From Scleromitrula shiraiana (lineage: Eukaryota > Ascomycota > Leotiomycetes > Helotiales > Sclerotiniaceae): 64,000 nt of DNA. A model generated the notes under the pieces. That model saw only the letters and a program-made list of their open reading frames with translations. It was not told the origin of the DNA and did not search any database. The DNA lies in NCBI GenBank assembly GCA_028455995.1, contig JABELC010000010.1, positions 1,638,001 to 1,702,000 on the forward strand, written 5' to 3'. Both the position numbers and the translations under genes were made by a program. This document shows, piece after piece, positions 45,452 through 58,712 of the stretch (positions are counted from its first letter, which is position 1; every line of letters begins with the position of its first letter).

Positions 45452-47756
45452 TATATCAATTATTTGAATTATTTTACGTATACTCTATTGAATAATTGAT
45501 AATTGAGATGAAAGATGTTCGAGATATTCGAGATACTAGTATCAACTACTTTCAATATGATGATTATAAAATTTATTAGTATCATTCTTTAGTAATTTGT
45601 ATGGTCATTGAAATAAAATCATTTCTAGGGTGGTTCGATATGTAAGAAGTGGGATGTATTTCTTAGGATGGGATAGGTACGGAGGTACGGAAGTACGGAA
45701 GTACGGAGAATTCGGTCCTAAAGACCAACCCATAGCTGACTAATCTACGTTCAACTACAAACGGAGGTTTACTACTGATATATTTTTCATATCAACTACT
45801 TCGGTATAATGTTATGCGACTAGAACTAGAACTGACTGATTGTCTCGTCGGGTTTGTGTTTCCTTTCGAGGAATTCGAATCTCAAAGTCGTAATATTCTA
45901 AAGTTTGGAATCATAATTAAATCATCCAGTTATATTCTCATGATCTTCAAAATGATCAGTGCTCTTTTATACTTTTACCTACAAATATTTAGGTTCATTC
46001 ATTAGGTTCATATACTAGTATCTCCGGATGAACTGCCAAGGGACTCTAGAGACTCGTCTCATAGTTCTAATGTATTCATTTGCTTGGAATTGCATTCATC
46101 CAATCAAGATAAGCATTCATGTAACATTGATATTGACCGACTCTGACAACTAACGTTGATATGTATCTGTGTGTATAGTGTAGTACTACCATCACTAGAA
46201 GGTTCTCGGGAAGAGTTATAAGTACCTAGTTGATTTGTGTATATAGCCGTTCCGTGGGTAGTAAGTAGTATAATATCTCCAGTCCTGCATGGTATCCACG
46301 TGGATTTACTTGGGTCTGATGTTGTAAGCTTAGGTAGAGGAAAGCTCTAGTTCAAGTGTATAATTAATTAGAACTAATATAGGGAAAACTATATCTACAT
46401 TCGCCTTGGAAAAACAACTATCAGCTAATCTTGGAAATGATGATATTACTAGCTATTCGTAGTTCAAATAATTTCAACCTTAGAGAGTGTCAAATATGTT
46501 AGAATAACGCTAATAAATGCTATCATTCCAGAATTTCTTTCTCAGCCACAGCCCTAAAACCGTGGGGCAAGGCTCAGTATTAACTAGATGAGAGTAGATC
46601 AATACGTAGCAAATAACTATCTAATACTTGTATAATGAGAAATTAGATGATAATTCTAGAATATTATTAGTTGAATACGAATTTCATTATTGCCAAGAAG
46701 AATACAGTAAGATGAAAAAGATGATCAAGGAAATCTGAAATTCAAGGAGTTAATGTAACAACAACGATATCAATATCAGCTGCAAAACATATCATATCAT
46801 ATCATATAAGAAAGAACCTTGAAAACCCCATTCATAATCCAATCGACAATTAAGCTGCCCAATCCAAGTAATAGGAAAGGAAAGGTAAAGTAAATAATAA
46901 AATAAGCTTCGGATAAAGAAGGGTAAGAATTAAAAAAATTAAAAAAAGAATAAAATCTAATCCAACCACATTGCCGGTACTGTAACTATAATAAGTTGGT
47001 ATTTGGATTATTGTCATAACTTTATAATTTACCTACATATCTATTATTATATACCATCTCATTGATTCATTGTTCATCAAAATAACTTCAAAAAAATTAA
47101 TCATCATATCTTCTCGAGGATACGGAAGAATAGGAAGAATAGGAAGAAGAAAAAGAAGCAAAATCATCAGAAAACGACGCTCTGACTTATTAATTATTAC
47201 AGGCGGTTAGGTCCAAGGATTCTCACCCCCGCAGACGTTTAGGAAACCAACAAAAAAAAATACACACACCAACCATACCAACCATACCAATTCGAAAGTT
47301 GTAATCCAGTATAGACTCTACAGTACTACCTACCTACGGAGTGTCCGAAATTCCGTATCTTCAAATACCGCTGTTCTGTTCTTCGCAAATTCTGGGCAAT
47401 CAGCAAATTTACACGACAACGCGCATAGCCTTGGAGCAAAAAAACAATAAAAAATAAAAAATAAACAAGAAGGAAGAAGGAAGAGTTTCTACAAATTGAT
47501 ATTCCATTCAATTCAATTTGAATAGATTACTCGAAATTCGCCAACTTGCTATCATAACCTTGACCAACCAACCGAATGGCAATAATTTCAACCTTTTGAA
47601 TGCGCACGTACGGAGAAAGATCTCATGAATTTCGAAATACAACTCGTAACGAAAATAATTTGGTTTGCGGATTCGCGCATTTCAATCATCTTTCCGACGC
47701 AGATATAGCTGACTTAAAATCTTAAGTCTATTGCGCAAATTCACCAAGTCGCAATC
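45153..47756. other. Divergent intergenic region between SOD1 and the RhoGEF gene
   Basis: No gene is supported across 2.6 kb of AT-rich DNA. It must hold both promoters. GTACGGA-type short repeats occur at about 45675-45707, an AT array at 45417-45442 and an ATATC repeat at about 46790-46806. Confidence 0.6.
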
Positions 47757-50700
47757 ATGTCCTTTCACGCAAATGGTGGAAGAAGATATGGTCATGTACC
47801 ACCGGCACAATATGGCACACCGGGCGGACAACCTTCGAATCATAGTCTGCAAAGGCAGTCGAGTTTTGATAATGGAGACGATGCGACATTATTCGACTCC
47901 GGTAGCACCCCGCCTGCTGTAGGAAGAACTGCCATGCCATCGGAGGATTTATACACATCTACATCCTCTTCTATGAGCCCGCAGTCTCCTGGCAGATCGT
48001 CCTTCGGAAGTCTTGGTAGTCCAGCCCTATCTGGATACCAACATCAGTATAATCCTATACCCGGCGCTGGGTCACCCCCTCTCCCACAGCAAACTTCTTA
48101 CAATCCTCAAAATTTTGTTAGGAGCCAGTCTCAATCACAGCCTAGTCAATATCGTTCACAATTATCCTATACCCAGAGTGTTGGCAGTCATCAACAATAT
48201 GGGGGCGCTACTGCAACAAGCCATCAACCATACAATCCTGCTGCTTACCAGCCATCGCAATATCCTACACGTCACTCATCGAATGTTGGATATAGTAATT
48301 ACAGTGGTTCATATGGACAGACTCCCACGGCATCATCCTCATCCTATTGGTCGCAGAATAGCCAACAATACGGAGCGCCTCTCCCAGGACGTTCGAACAC
48401 AATATATGAACAATACGAGCAACCATCAGGAAATCAAACATATGCCGCTCCTACACTACCTCCGAGACAGACGTCGTACAACCCCCCACTTTCAGCAGCG
48501 CCATATCCTGTGAATGGAGACGCCTTTCCTCAAGGCGACTACAGAGGTTCGCTGGATAATGATTCAATTTATGCTAACTACTCTGGGTTTGGAAACTCAG
48601 CTGATTCCATTCCTGAAGACTCCCCACCAATTCCACCACCTAAACGATCTTCAACAAATTCGGTGCACTCTAATTCCCCTGTCATCCCTATGCCGGCTTC
48701 TCCTGTCACTACATTACAAAGACATCCAACGCTAAGGCCATTACCCAACGCGCCAACCGACCGAAATACTGGAGATGAAGATGATTGGGGTCTTGGAAGT
48801 CAAGGCAAGACAGAAGAAGAAGTTACCCAGGATCAAATATTTGCGGATATCGGAGATGTCCTAGGGGCTCCTAAGCGGAATGGCGACCTTCTGGACGGTG
48901 AGCTCAGTCGATATAACTCGAGCGCAACTACAATTTATTCCGGTGCAGGGGTCAATCGATTTCCATCCACAGCTTCTACATTAACTACGGTTAACCATGG
49001 CACTTCCTACGATTACGCAGATGACGATGACAGCGATTTGGAGGCTGCTGCTGGTCTTGAGGCTATGCGAATCGCCGAAGAACAAGATGCGGGGTTGACA
49101 TTTGGTAGTCTTTATGAGTCGATGCCAAATTATGATACGCAATCATCTTACGAGGGACAGTCGGCTCAACAATACTCTCGGGATGAAATTAGCGATAGCG
49201 ACTATAAAAATATGGATTTGGGATTGGTTGGTGGTGGTTACGATGCGCACATGTCCTATGGTGATGATTTGAGCACCGAACACAGTAGTGAGATGGATGA
49301 TCAGAGCCGACCATTACCAACACCATACGATCTCGGTCGATCTGATAGTCACTCTCAACGACAAGCAACTGGTGGTTTGGGAGGAATGACGGAATATTCT
49401 ATGCCTGGCGAGGGCCAACTACATCCATTCCCAGCATTTGAAGCAGCCAGAGTTGACACTTATGGTACTGGTGGTTTAGAGAGACCAACATCACAATCTC
49501 ATCGACTGAGTTTCGATGAGGGAGATGAACCTCGAATGTTGGACTCGCGGCAAAGTGGTGGAAGTGATAGTCCAACTAGGGATGAAATGCCGGAACTATT
49601 CTACCATCCTGGTATGAGTTCTGGATCTCATCAAAGACCTCTTCCTGCCGTTCCTCCAATGTCAGAAAATACAACTCCGCAATTGCAGCCAGCCGGATCA
49701 TACCGCAACTCGCATAACTACTCACACTCTTACTCTTCGAGTATTGATAGTGTTACGCCATATGCTCCTAATGGACCTGATGCATATTCACAAAATATGC
49801 TTCAACCAGCCGCACAGTATGTTCCAAGATCATCTTCTCTGTCCAGTCATAGCAGCACTCCACAAACAATACCGCCTGTCAGATCAAAAACAGACGCAGA
49901 AGAGCGTCAAGCTAGGGCCAAGGCAAACCGACAGTCCATGCTTCGATCTGGTGCTGGTCTTGATGGTTATGATACAGGTACTCCACAATCTCTAGCTACA
50001 CTCGATCTTCCTGCATTACCAGCTGGTCGCCGTAAGAAGTTCTCTCCTACAAGATTGTCAACGAATGATTTTAGAAGATGTCGGGAACCATGGGCTTTAA
50101 GTGGTATTGCGGCTTGGATCCGAGAGATGGCTGGTGGCGAGACAGGAGAAGGAGAGGCTGATCTGAGAACGAAAACTATTGCAGATGGTCTGATAGCTCT
50201 GTTCACACATATGGTGCCTACAATGAATACAGCCGATGCCGAGACATTGAGTGAAAGAGTTGTTAAATCCATGTTTGATGCTGGAATCTTGATCGACGAC
50301 GAAGAATGGGTTAAGTTCGGCCCAGGTGAAGTTGCTGGAGTTCTATGGCAATTAACTGGATCTGGTTGTTACTCACCTAAAGTTCACGAACACGAAGTAC
50401 CGGGTCGATGCTATTCTCATCATTGTACTCGTACTTTGAAAAAGATCAACTTACAGGCTCAGACTTTAGAACCATCCAGGAAATCCGAGGATTGGATTAC
50501 TTTCTTCAAGCTTACGAAAGAATTACTTGGGGACGCGAGTAAGAAAGAAATTGAGCGGCAAAACAATCTTCATGAGATCGTCATGTCTGAAGATACATAC
50601 ATGGATCAAATAAATGTTTTACGTGTGTTATACAGAGATAATTTGGCTTCGTGGCAGCCGCCGATTATTGGCAAGACGAAGATTCACAAATTCATTGCTT

Positions 50701-53150
50701 CGGTTTTCGGAAAGGTTGAGGCGATTAAAGAAGTTAACGAGAATCATCTTCTTGCACAGCTGAAGTACAGACAGAAAGAACAAGGACCATGGGTTATTGG
50801 CTTTAGTGACATATTCAGAGAATGGATAAGAAAGGCTAGGTCGACATATATTGAATACGCTGCAGGATTTCCATATGCCACATATCTCGTTAGGAAGGAA
50901 GCAGACAGAAACCTTCTATTTCGTCAATTCCTTGACCAGGCTCGTGATAATAAGCTGTCGGGTCGTCTGGACTGGAATACTTATCTCAAAGCACCTATCA
51001 CTAGATTGCAACGTTATGGACTTCTTCTTGGCACTGTTCTCAAGAACATGACGCAGGACACTGAAGAAAAAGCAACTCTGGCTATTGCTATCGAGGAAAT
51101 TAAAGCAGTCACGTTAGAGTGTGATGCTAAGGTTGAAGAACAGGGTAGAAAGGTTGATATGATTGAGTTGCAATCGAAGTTATACCTTCGTCCTGGTATG
51201 GAACGGGTTGAACTCAACTTGGATCATTTGGGTCGTGAACTCATTCATCGGGGAGATGTGCAACGTCCTGGTGCCAATCGCTTCAATTGGGTCGAAACTC
51301 ATGCTATTCTATTTGATCATTATTTTGTTCTGGCAAAGAGTGTTATCCAACGAGATGCTTCTGGTGCACGGAAGAAGGAGGTTTATGATGTTTCAAAACT
51401 TGTAAGTGAACTCATGTGTTTATTCTGATACAATCACTAACTTGACTATCAGCCAATTCCTATGCAACTTTTGGTTCTTGAAAGCACAGATGATGATCCA
51501 GTACAAAAGTCTGCTGTGAAAGGTATTGGAGCCGTCACAACTGTAACCAAGACTGCACCTGCAACTGCTGCCGAAGCACGATTAATTCGAACAGCAACAA
51601 ACAATACTGGTCTTGAACGAATGGCAACTTTGGAACATACCGCCTCGAATAATTCTGTGTCTACTATAAATTCAACTACACGAATAAATACCGGTGCTGG
51701 TGATAATGATGCAAAAGTAATGTATCCATTCCGAGTCAAACATTTGGGTAAATCGGAAGTGTATACTCTTTATGCACCATCTGCTAACAATCGACGAAAA
51801 TGGTGTGAAAAAATCCTCGAGGCCAAAACTAGACATGCAGCGGCTCTATATGAACAGAACGCAGAACCTTTCCGTTTGAAAGTTATAGCTGATAGCGCTT
51901 TCCATTATGATAACATGTCAGCGATGGCATTGAAGAGTGTTGTATCTGTTGCCGGTACACCTCTCGATAGAGCAGTTAGAGACATGGAGAAGATTTACGG
52001 TGGAAAACCCAGACCGGGACCGGTATGCAGGGCTCAAGTTAATTGCGCTGCTTCATTCAACTCGTATGGAAAGACCATGATTGCAGTCGGCACAGATTTC
52101 GGAGTCTTCGCTTCCGAAGTATCAAACCCTAGAGGATGGTCAAGAGTAAGTTTAAACAACCGAGCAGCCCATACCATTCAACTAACACTAGCCCAGTCCA
52201 TCCAAATGCCCAAAGTCACCCAAATCTCCATCCTCGAAGAATTCTCTCTCTGTCTCATCATCGCCGATAAATCCCTCATAGCATACCACCTCGACTGCAT
52301 CGTCCCCGTCGCCAACCTCGGCACCCAATCCACCGACTCCTCGCGTCGCGCGCCCCAAAAACTCTCCGGCACCCGCGACGTCTCCTTCTTCGCCACCGCT
52401 CGCATGAAAGAGCGCACCCTCGTCTTCTACAAGAAAAAAGAATCCCTGCACTCCGTATTCAAGGTCCTCGAACCCGTGGTGCAAAAATCCTCCGAGAAAA
52501 AATCCCGTCTCTTCGGAAAACGATTCGGTGGTAATACGGAATTTTTCCGCGAGTTCGATGAATTTTATATCCCGACGGAATGCTTTACGATTAATCTGTT
52601 TCAGACCTATATTGCCATTTCCACGCAAAAGGGCTTCGAACTCATGACGCTGGATAAAAAAGTACCGATGAGTATTCCCGATACGAAAAATCAAAACATC
52701 GCATCCATCGCCGCGCGTCTCCAGGGGCAAAAACCCCTCGGTATGTTCCGCCTCAGCGACGCGGAATTCCTACTCTGTTACGAGGAATGCGGCGTCTATG
52801 TCGACAAGCACGGGGAGGTTTCGAGATCGGTGATAATGGAGTTTGTTGGGAAGGCGAAGACGGCGGCGATGTATGGAGCGTATTTGGTGCTGTTTGATAG
52901 CGATTTTGTGGAGGTGAGAAATGCGGAGAATGGGAGACTTAGACAGGTTGTGGCGGGCAGGGACGTCAGGTGTTTGGATGCGGGCACGAATCCGTTGGGG
53001 GCGGGGGGGAATAGTTTGAGTCTGGCTAATGTGGGGGTGGGTGGAAAGGGGGGGTTGAGCAGGACGCTGAAGGTGGCGATGGCGCATCCGGAGGTGGTGG
53101 GGAGTCAGATTGTGTTGGAGTTGGTGCTTAATGAGGGACATTTGGAGTAA
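47757..53150 (+). CDS. ROM2: Rho1 guanine nucleotide exchange factor, Rom2 type
   Basis: Activator of Rho1 in the cell-wall integrity pathway, acting at growing tips and septa. Three exons (47757-51401, 51453-52145 and 52197-53150) give about 1,763 residues. The first 750 residues are disordered and rich in Ser, Pro, Gln and Tyr. A DEP-like region follows (IAAWIREMAGG to GVLWQLTGSG, about 780-880). The DH domain is at about 930-1125 (HEIVMSEDTYMDQI, YLKAPITRLQRYGLLL). The PH domain is at about 1160-1360, with VKHLGKSEVYTLYAPS, and is interrupted by intron 1. The C-terminal CNH domain runs from about 1395 to the end. The second intron is only 51 nt, in frame and stop-free, but has good GTAAGT, CTAAC and CAG signals. 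Removing it restores the CNH sequence WSRSIQMPKVTQ. Exon 3 is C-rich for its first 300 bases and G-rich in its last 340. Confidence 0.95.
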
Positions 53151-53648
53151 GGGGTACGTTTCAATTTGATGGGTTGATGGGTTGGTGGGGGGGGGGGGAG
53201 GGGGATCTTTTATGCTGGCTGGGAATGAACGAATGCATGGGTTGGAATTAGGAATTAAGAGGAGAGAGGATAGGAGAGGATAGGAGAGGACAGCACAGCA
53301 CACGAGATGAGAGGAGGAAAGCGAGGAGAATACTTCATCTCATGTGCATATATATAATATACTGGTTAAGATGAAGATTAAGATGAAGATTAATACCCAT
53401 AGGAATGAATAAATGAATCAACAAGAAAATAACCATTCGTAATATTACCTACCTACCTACCTACGTAAGTAATCTCAGGAACTAAATAATCAATAAATAT
53501 ATAAATATATGTCGTCGCTATTGCTTAAATTTGTACTTGTATTTGTATTTAAACTTGTACTACACTGTACTGAACTTATACTGTACATATAATCTCTCGT
53601 CGTAGAATGAATGAACTGCTACGCAAAGTGTGTATTTGATCATAAAAA

Positions 53649-53692
53649 ACATATTCATATTCATATTCATATTCATATTCATATTCATATTC
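53649..53692. repeat. CATATT hexanucleotide repeat, about 7 copies
   Basis: A near-perfect hexamer array 500 bases past the RhoGEF stop codon. Confidence 0.93.
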
Positions 53693-55410
53693 TAATACGG
53701 GCCGGAAATGGAATGGAATGGAATTAAACGGGGACGACAGCTAGGGTAGGGTAGGGTGGGTGAGGGTAGGGTAGGTGAGTGGGTGTAGGGTGGGTGGGGA
53801 TGTAGATGTAGATATAGATGTAGATGTAGATGATTTGAAGGATATGATTTGGAGAAGAATTATGGTATATTAGTTGGGTTTTATTTTATATATATTTTAT
53901 ATCATATTTTATATATATATATACTATATACGACTCGGACTGAGAGAGAGTTTTGTTTTTCTTTTTATATACTAGTATATGTATCATGATGTATCTTAGA
54001 CGGGCTGGTGTTTTGGATTTTAGATTTTATATGGGGAATATGAGGGATTTGGAGGGACTTGGAGGGAGTATAATATGGATGTGGATGTGAATGTGGATGT
54101 GAATGTGAATATGGATATGAATATGAATATGAAGATTTGTTTTATTGCCAATGGGTTTATAATATACTACTAGATATTTTATACACTCAGGCTAGAACTA
54201 AGGTAATTAATTAAATACTAGATTAATTCTTTCATGTATTTCAAGTTACTACAACCTTTCAAACTAGCAGGCAACTAGATTCGGCTTCCAGTGCTAATCA
54301 TTCTATATACTCGAGTATATATGTAGATAATATGATTAGATTGAAGACCCCTAATGCTTAATAAATAATTAAATTGATTCAGATTACAATCGATAGCTAA
54401 TCTATATGTATAATGCCAGTGGGTAAGTGATTTCTATTTATATGTTTTGTTAAAAAACTAAAGCAACCAAATTCATTATATTCTATTATAATTTTAGAAA
54501 CTTGAATGTAGATTTTACCACAAGATTACCCAGGCTTCCAGTTATAAGCTATAAAAAGTAAAAGGTTGTTTGATTTGTTAGAAGGGAGTGCTTAATACAT
54601 TCAAGTTGTATCCTCTAATATGATATATATAAATATCAATTTTAGATCAAATCAAAATAAAATAAAATAAAAACAACACATGACTACTAGTATTTCCTCG
54701 CCTATCCAAGCGAGATCAAGATCATGGGATGAACTTGCTGGAATGATCTCGTGGTTGAGTGTTATCTGGACAGGGAGAGAAATATGGGTTTTGCTCGTCG
54801 ATTCGCTCGTCGATTCGCTCGTCGTGATATCCGAGTCTGTCGCTTGGATTGGGGAAATTGGGAGTAGATTGGGATTATGATTTATGTATGTATGTATGTA
54901 TGTATGTGATTTGAATGATGAGATTGTGTATATGGTAGGATATTTATATAGTGGTAAGTAGGTATGGTATGTATGTATGTATGTATGTATGTATGTATGT
55001 ATGAATGAGGATATTTACTATTAGCTGCGAGAGTGTGCTAACTATTTCATAGATCATACATGCTCTTTCCCGTCACCGACTCTCCTGGAGAATCGCTAGA
55101 CATCTTGAATATCAAACTACTTCCCTTCCTTTCTCTCCTTTTCTCTCCACTTGGAAATAAACCCATCTTTCAAATTCTATTCGACCTAGCTAGCAATACA
55201 GCAAAACAAACCATGTTACACTATCCTATCTAATCCAATTTGACGATACAAAATAATATCATAATCTTTAATCATCAATCTCAACCATAAATCACAAATC
55301 TCGACCTAAAAGTCAAGAGGTAGGGAAAGGAGGATGGGAAGCTAGAGTGAGGAATCAAGGAGAGGACATATAAGGGGGATCTGAGGTAGAGGGAAGGGTT
55401 AAAGTATCAA

Positions 55411-55498
55411 AAGAGAAGAGAAGAGAGGAGAAGAGAAGAGAAGAGAAGAGAAGAGAAGAGAAGAGAAGAGAAGAGAAGAGAAGAGAAGAGAGGAGAAG
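55411..55498. repeat. GAGAA pentanucleotide repeat, about 17 copies
   Basis: A purine-only pentamer array with a few single-base variants (GAGAGG). Confidence 0.95.
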
Positions 55499-56217
55499 TG
55501 GAAGAAAGCGCCTTACTACATACTTTACTTAGATGAAACCATAAAAAAGAAGAGGGGAGGAGAAAATTTGGTGCTGAATCATTGAATGACTAACGAATGA
55601 ATGAATGAATGAATAAATATATTAGAATAGAAAATGCGTTTCGTATATAAGATACAGTGCAGTATTCTTTAGATATAATGGAATTAAACTGATGATATTG
55701 GATTTGCATAAAATGGTTTGTGTGGTTTCTGTTTATATTTATTTATTTTTGCTGTTTGTTATGTTACCGAATGGATGTTGACCTTAGGATATAAATTGAA
55801 GCAATAGGCAGTGTTTATGAGAGACAGGGAGTATTACACTTGAGTATACATGGACCGATAAGAGGGTGTGTGTGTGTGTTTGCATCTTGTCATGATTGAT
55901 TGACTCTCATCTTTGATCTTATTAAGAGAAGGGGTGATGGCTGTATGGGAAGGACAAGAGAGAGATGGAGAGAAAGTCTGGAATGGGAGGCTTATTTTGA
56001 AAATTGGAAAAATTTAACTGTACAATCACGCAAAAAAGTCTTGATACAGATATCAAATATGAATTGAGGGGTATAATCAAACAAGTACTTTTTGTTTAGG
56101 ACAAGCTTTTATTCATATGGTATAGTATGTGATATACGCCATCTAAATGACCCAACACCCCATAAGTAAAACTATCCATCAATCCGAACCATGATTGAAT
56201 TAGAGTTAATATAAAAT

Positions 56218-57108
56218 TTACTCATCATCCTCTTCCTCATCAGCCTCAACGGTAGTTTGGGCAATACGGTCCAAATCTCTTTGTCCAGATTGAGTGATAC
56301 GACGACCTCCCTTCTCCTCATCTTGCTCAAGGACACCGATCTTCTCGAGAGCTTGGAGGACCTTACGGTCAACGGATCCGGAGGCATCGACGTGGTGCAT
56401 GGGCTTGGATCCACGGTTGCGGGTGGATCCGTGGACCTTGGTGAGACGGCCAACACCGACGGTCTTTCGGAGGTAGATGTGGCGGGCGTTGGCGGCAGCG
56501 CGAACGTAGAACCAGTCAATGGATTGAGGTGGGAGCTCGTTGGATGCGGAGGTCTTGACAGTATCGACCCAACCTGTGAAGTGGAGAAAGTATCATGTTA
56601 GATTTTGTTCTTCTTTTTCTTACGCGTAGGAATTGCGCAAACGGACGGATTGGTAAAATAGTTAGATAACTCACCTGGAATTGGAAGCTTTCCTTGTCTC
56701 TTCAAGAAAGCAGCATATGCCTGAATGAACTTTTGTGCCTGAATGATGAAAAAAACCGTCGAATCAGCATAATTCCGTCAGCGGAGATCTTACGACCCCC
56801 TCACACCTGCTCCATTTTGTATATTTTCATGTGTATGATTTTCGACGAGAGAATGAAGAAGATGAAAGTAGACATCGAGAGTTTTCATGGTGATAGAAGA
56901 TTATTCGTTTTTTGTCGATTGAGAGCTTCAGCTGTTCGGCTTCTTATTCTTGCTTTGCAATTCGAAATGCGCTCCCATTTTTCCAATCCGTTCTCTCTGT
57001 CTACCTCCATTTCTCCATCTCTCTTTCTCAAATCGCTTTCACTTGTAATCTTCATCTGCTGGAAACAATTATACTTACGTCAACATCGCGAACAGTGACA
57101 CCGACCAT
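56218..57108 (-). CDS. RPS19: 40S ribosomal protein S19 (eS19)
   Basis: Component of the small ribosomal subunit head, needed for 18S rRNA 3' maturation. Three exons (57108-57079, 56738-56675 and 56573-56218) give 149 residues, normal for eS19. The product starts MVGVTVRDVD, then AQKFIQAYAAFLKRQGKLPI, and contains the signature VDTVKTSASNELPPQSIDWF and ARHIYLR. It ends in an acidic tail (EADEEEDDE). The first intron is 340 nt, long for this genome but common in ribosomal protein genes. Codon use in exon 3 is strongly biased to C- and G-ending optimal codons, which fits very high expression. The assignment is secure. Confidence 0.97.
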
Positions 57109-57861
57109 GATTGCGGTATTTGGATGATTGTTCGAAGGGGGATTTTGGTCGTTGAGTTCGTTGGGCGAGGTAGTGGAATGGAAAATTGTCGTGGTTCGAG
57201 GTTCGAAAAGTTTAAAAATTGAGAGAATTTGAAAATTTGGTGATTGTGGGAGTGGATTATTTAGCGAGGTGGGGCCTTTCCTGATATGGATTAGTGTGAC
57301 AGTTACCATTAGTCTAATTAGGCCAAGGGGTACTAACTCTAAAGGCTCTAGGATTTCTTGGTATTTATTCTTGCTGGAAAGAAAATAACGGGGAGTTCCT
57401 TCACTATTCGGACATTCCGGTATATCCAGGATTACCGGCATAATAGTAGGATCCTCTCGCAATATCAGAGTATCTCATTTTACGAGGGAACCCTCACTTG
57501 GGTCTCATCGAACTTGTTGGAGTAAAAAAGACAAGTTCAATCTACAAGGGCATCGGTATCAGAGAAATCATTCATGTGTGAACCATCTCTCAATAGAACA
57601 ATCAAGGATGACATTTCAGGATCTAGAATTCTGAACCCTAGGAACACCCAGATTCAAGTCTCTAGAATAAAGTGGTTCACCAAATGGTACGTGCTCTTAG
57701 CATTTGGTAGGTAGACAAGTGTCACAAGTCATATTTGGAAAGAATAAGATTTAAGCTAGATCGATATATGCATTGTTTGTTTTAAATAGAGTTCAGGCGA
57801 AGATACTGTATATACAAAATAGTTCCAGATCCTAACTTAAGTAACCCCTTCAACAAGGAGT
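57109..57861. other. Intergenic region upstream of RPS19
   Basis: No gene is seen. The first 150 bases should hold the RPS19 promoter and 5' UTR, and the far end holds the 3' UTR of the GH12 gene. An ORF at 57052-57462 overlaps RPS19 exon 1 and has no domain. Confidence 0.5.
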
Positions 57862-58712
57862 TTATTTAACTGCCACATTGTATGCGGAAGTGGAGAAGAC
57901 GGCCTTAGATCCTAATTTAGGTTAGCACTATGCCTCGGCTGGATGGAAACGACAACAACTTACCAGTGAATGGTTCGGTACCAGCTTGAACACTGAGAAG
58001 GTATTGACTGCTTGGGTATCCTTGATGAGTGGTCAAGTAGGTGAGGAAAGCCTTGATATCACCACTGAAGCTGTGGACGGTGGAAACAGCAACGAAAGAG
58101 TAAACGGTGGTGGAACCGTTGCGTCCAGAGTATAACTTCCATGATACACCAGCAATGGTTACGGTTGCGACGGCTGACCCGGTGGATGAGATGGGTCCTG
58201 CACCACCCAAGGCTGCAAGCCAGATCATGATCTCGTAGTTCGCTTTGCCGTTCGCGGTAGAGGAGGAGAAGAGATCGTATGCTACGTCAGCAACGATGTT
58301 GGAGCCAGTGTAACTGCAAGTGAATGAGCTTTGAACTAATATTTGGAAAGAAGATGGATATTGGAACTTACGTCCATTTCCATGTAGATGGAATTGATGT
58401 AATGGCAGAGACTTTCTTTGCTGTCATGGTAAGTCCTGCGTTGGCATAGGACTTAACTTGGGAGGATCCTCCTGCCCATGACCAAGAGGTAGACCATACG
58501 AGGCTACCACCGTTGTTCGATGTAACAGTTGAGCATTGAGATCCTGTGTAGCCAGAGATATTCCAAAGATTTTGGTAGACAATGTAGCTACCGGTAGGAA
58601 CGGTATCCCATTGGCCACAGATGGTTGTAGCTCTTTTCTCAAGAGTTGGGGTGGAGGAGGCTACAACAGCCGTTGAGAGGAGAAGAGAAGGAATTAAAGA
58701 TAGGAGCTTCAT
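57862..58712 (-). CDS. Secreted glycoside hydrolase family 12 (xyloglucanase/endoglucanase)
   Basis: Plant cell-wall-degrading enzyme that cuts beta-1,4-glucan or xyloglucan chains outside the cell. Three exons (58712-58372, 58313-57964 and 57911-57862) give 246 residues, the usual GH12 length. A signal peptide covers about residues 1-19 (MKLLSLIPSLLLSTAVVAS) and a Kex2-like KR follows at about 27-28. GH12 marks include CGQWDTVPTGSYIVYQNLWN, the nucleophile Glu141 in NYEIMIWL and the acid/base Glu227 in GTEPFTG. The last exon (SKAVFSTSAYNVAVK) is missed if the ORF is read through its 52-nt intron. Whether it prefers xyloglucan or cellulose cannot be told. Some GH12 proteins of plant pathogens are also sensed by plants. 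Confidence 0.96.

Larger units (their letters stand above)
53151..56217. other. Gene-free region rich in simple repeats
   Basis: This is the convergent space between the RhoGEF and S19 genes. The first 130 bases are G-rich. It contains CATATT hexamers (53649-53692), a G-rich GGGTAGGGTAGGG stretch (about 53742-53800), TAGATG repeats (about 53801-53832), GAATGTGGAT-type repeats (about 54075-54130), TATG arrays (about 54884-54907 and 54967-55002) and the GAGAA array. A 66-residue ORF at 54680-54880 has no recognisable domain. Confidence 0.6.
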
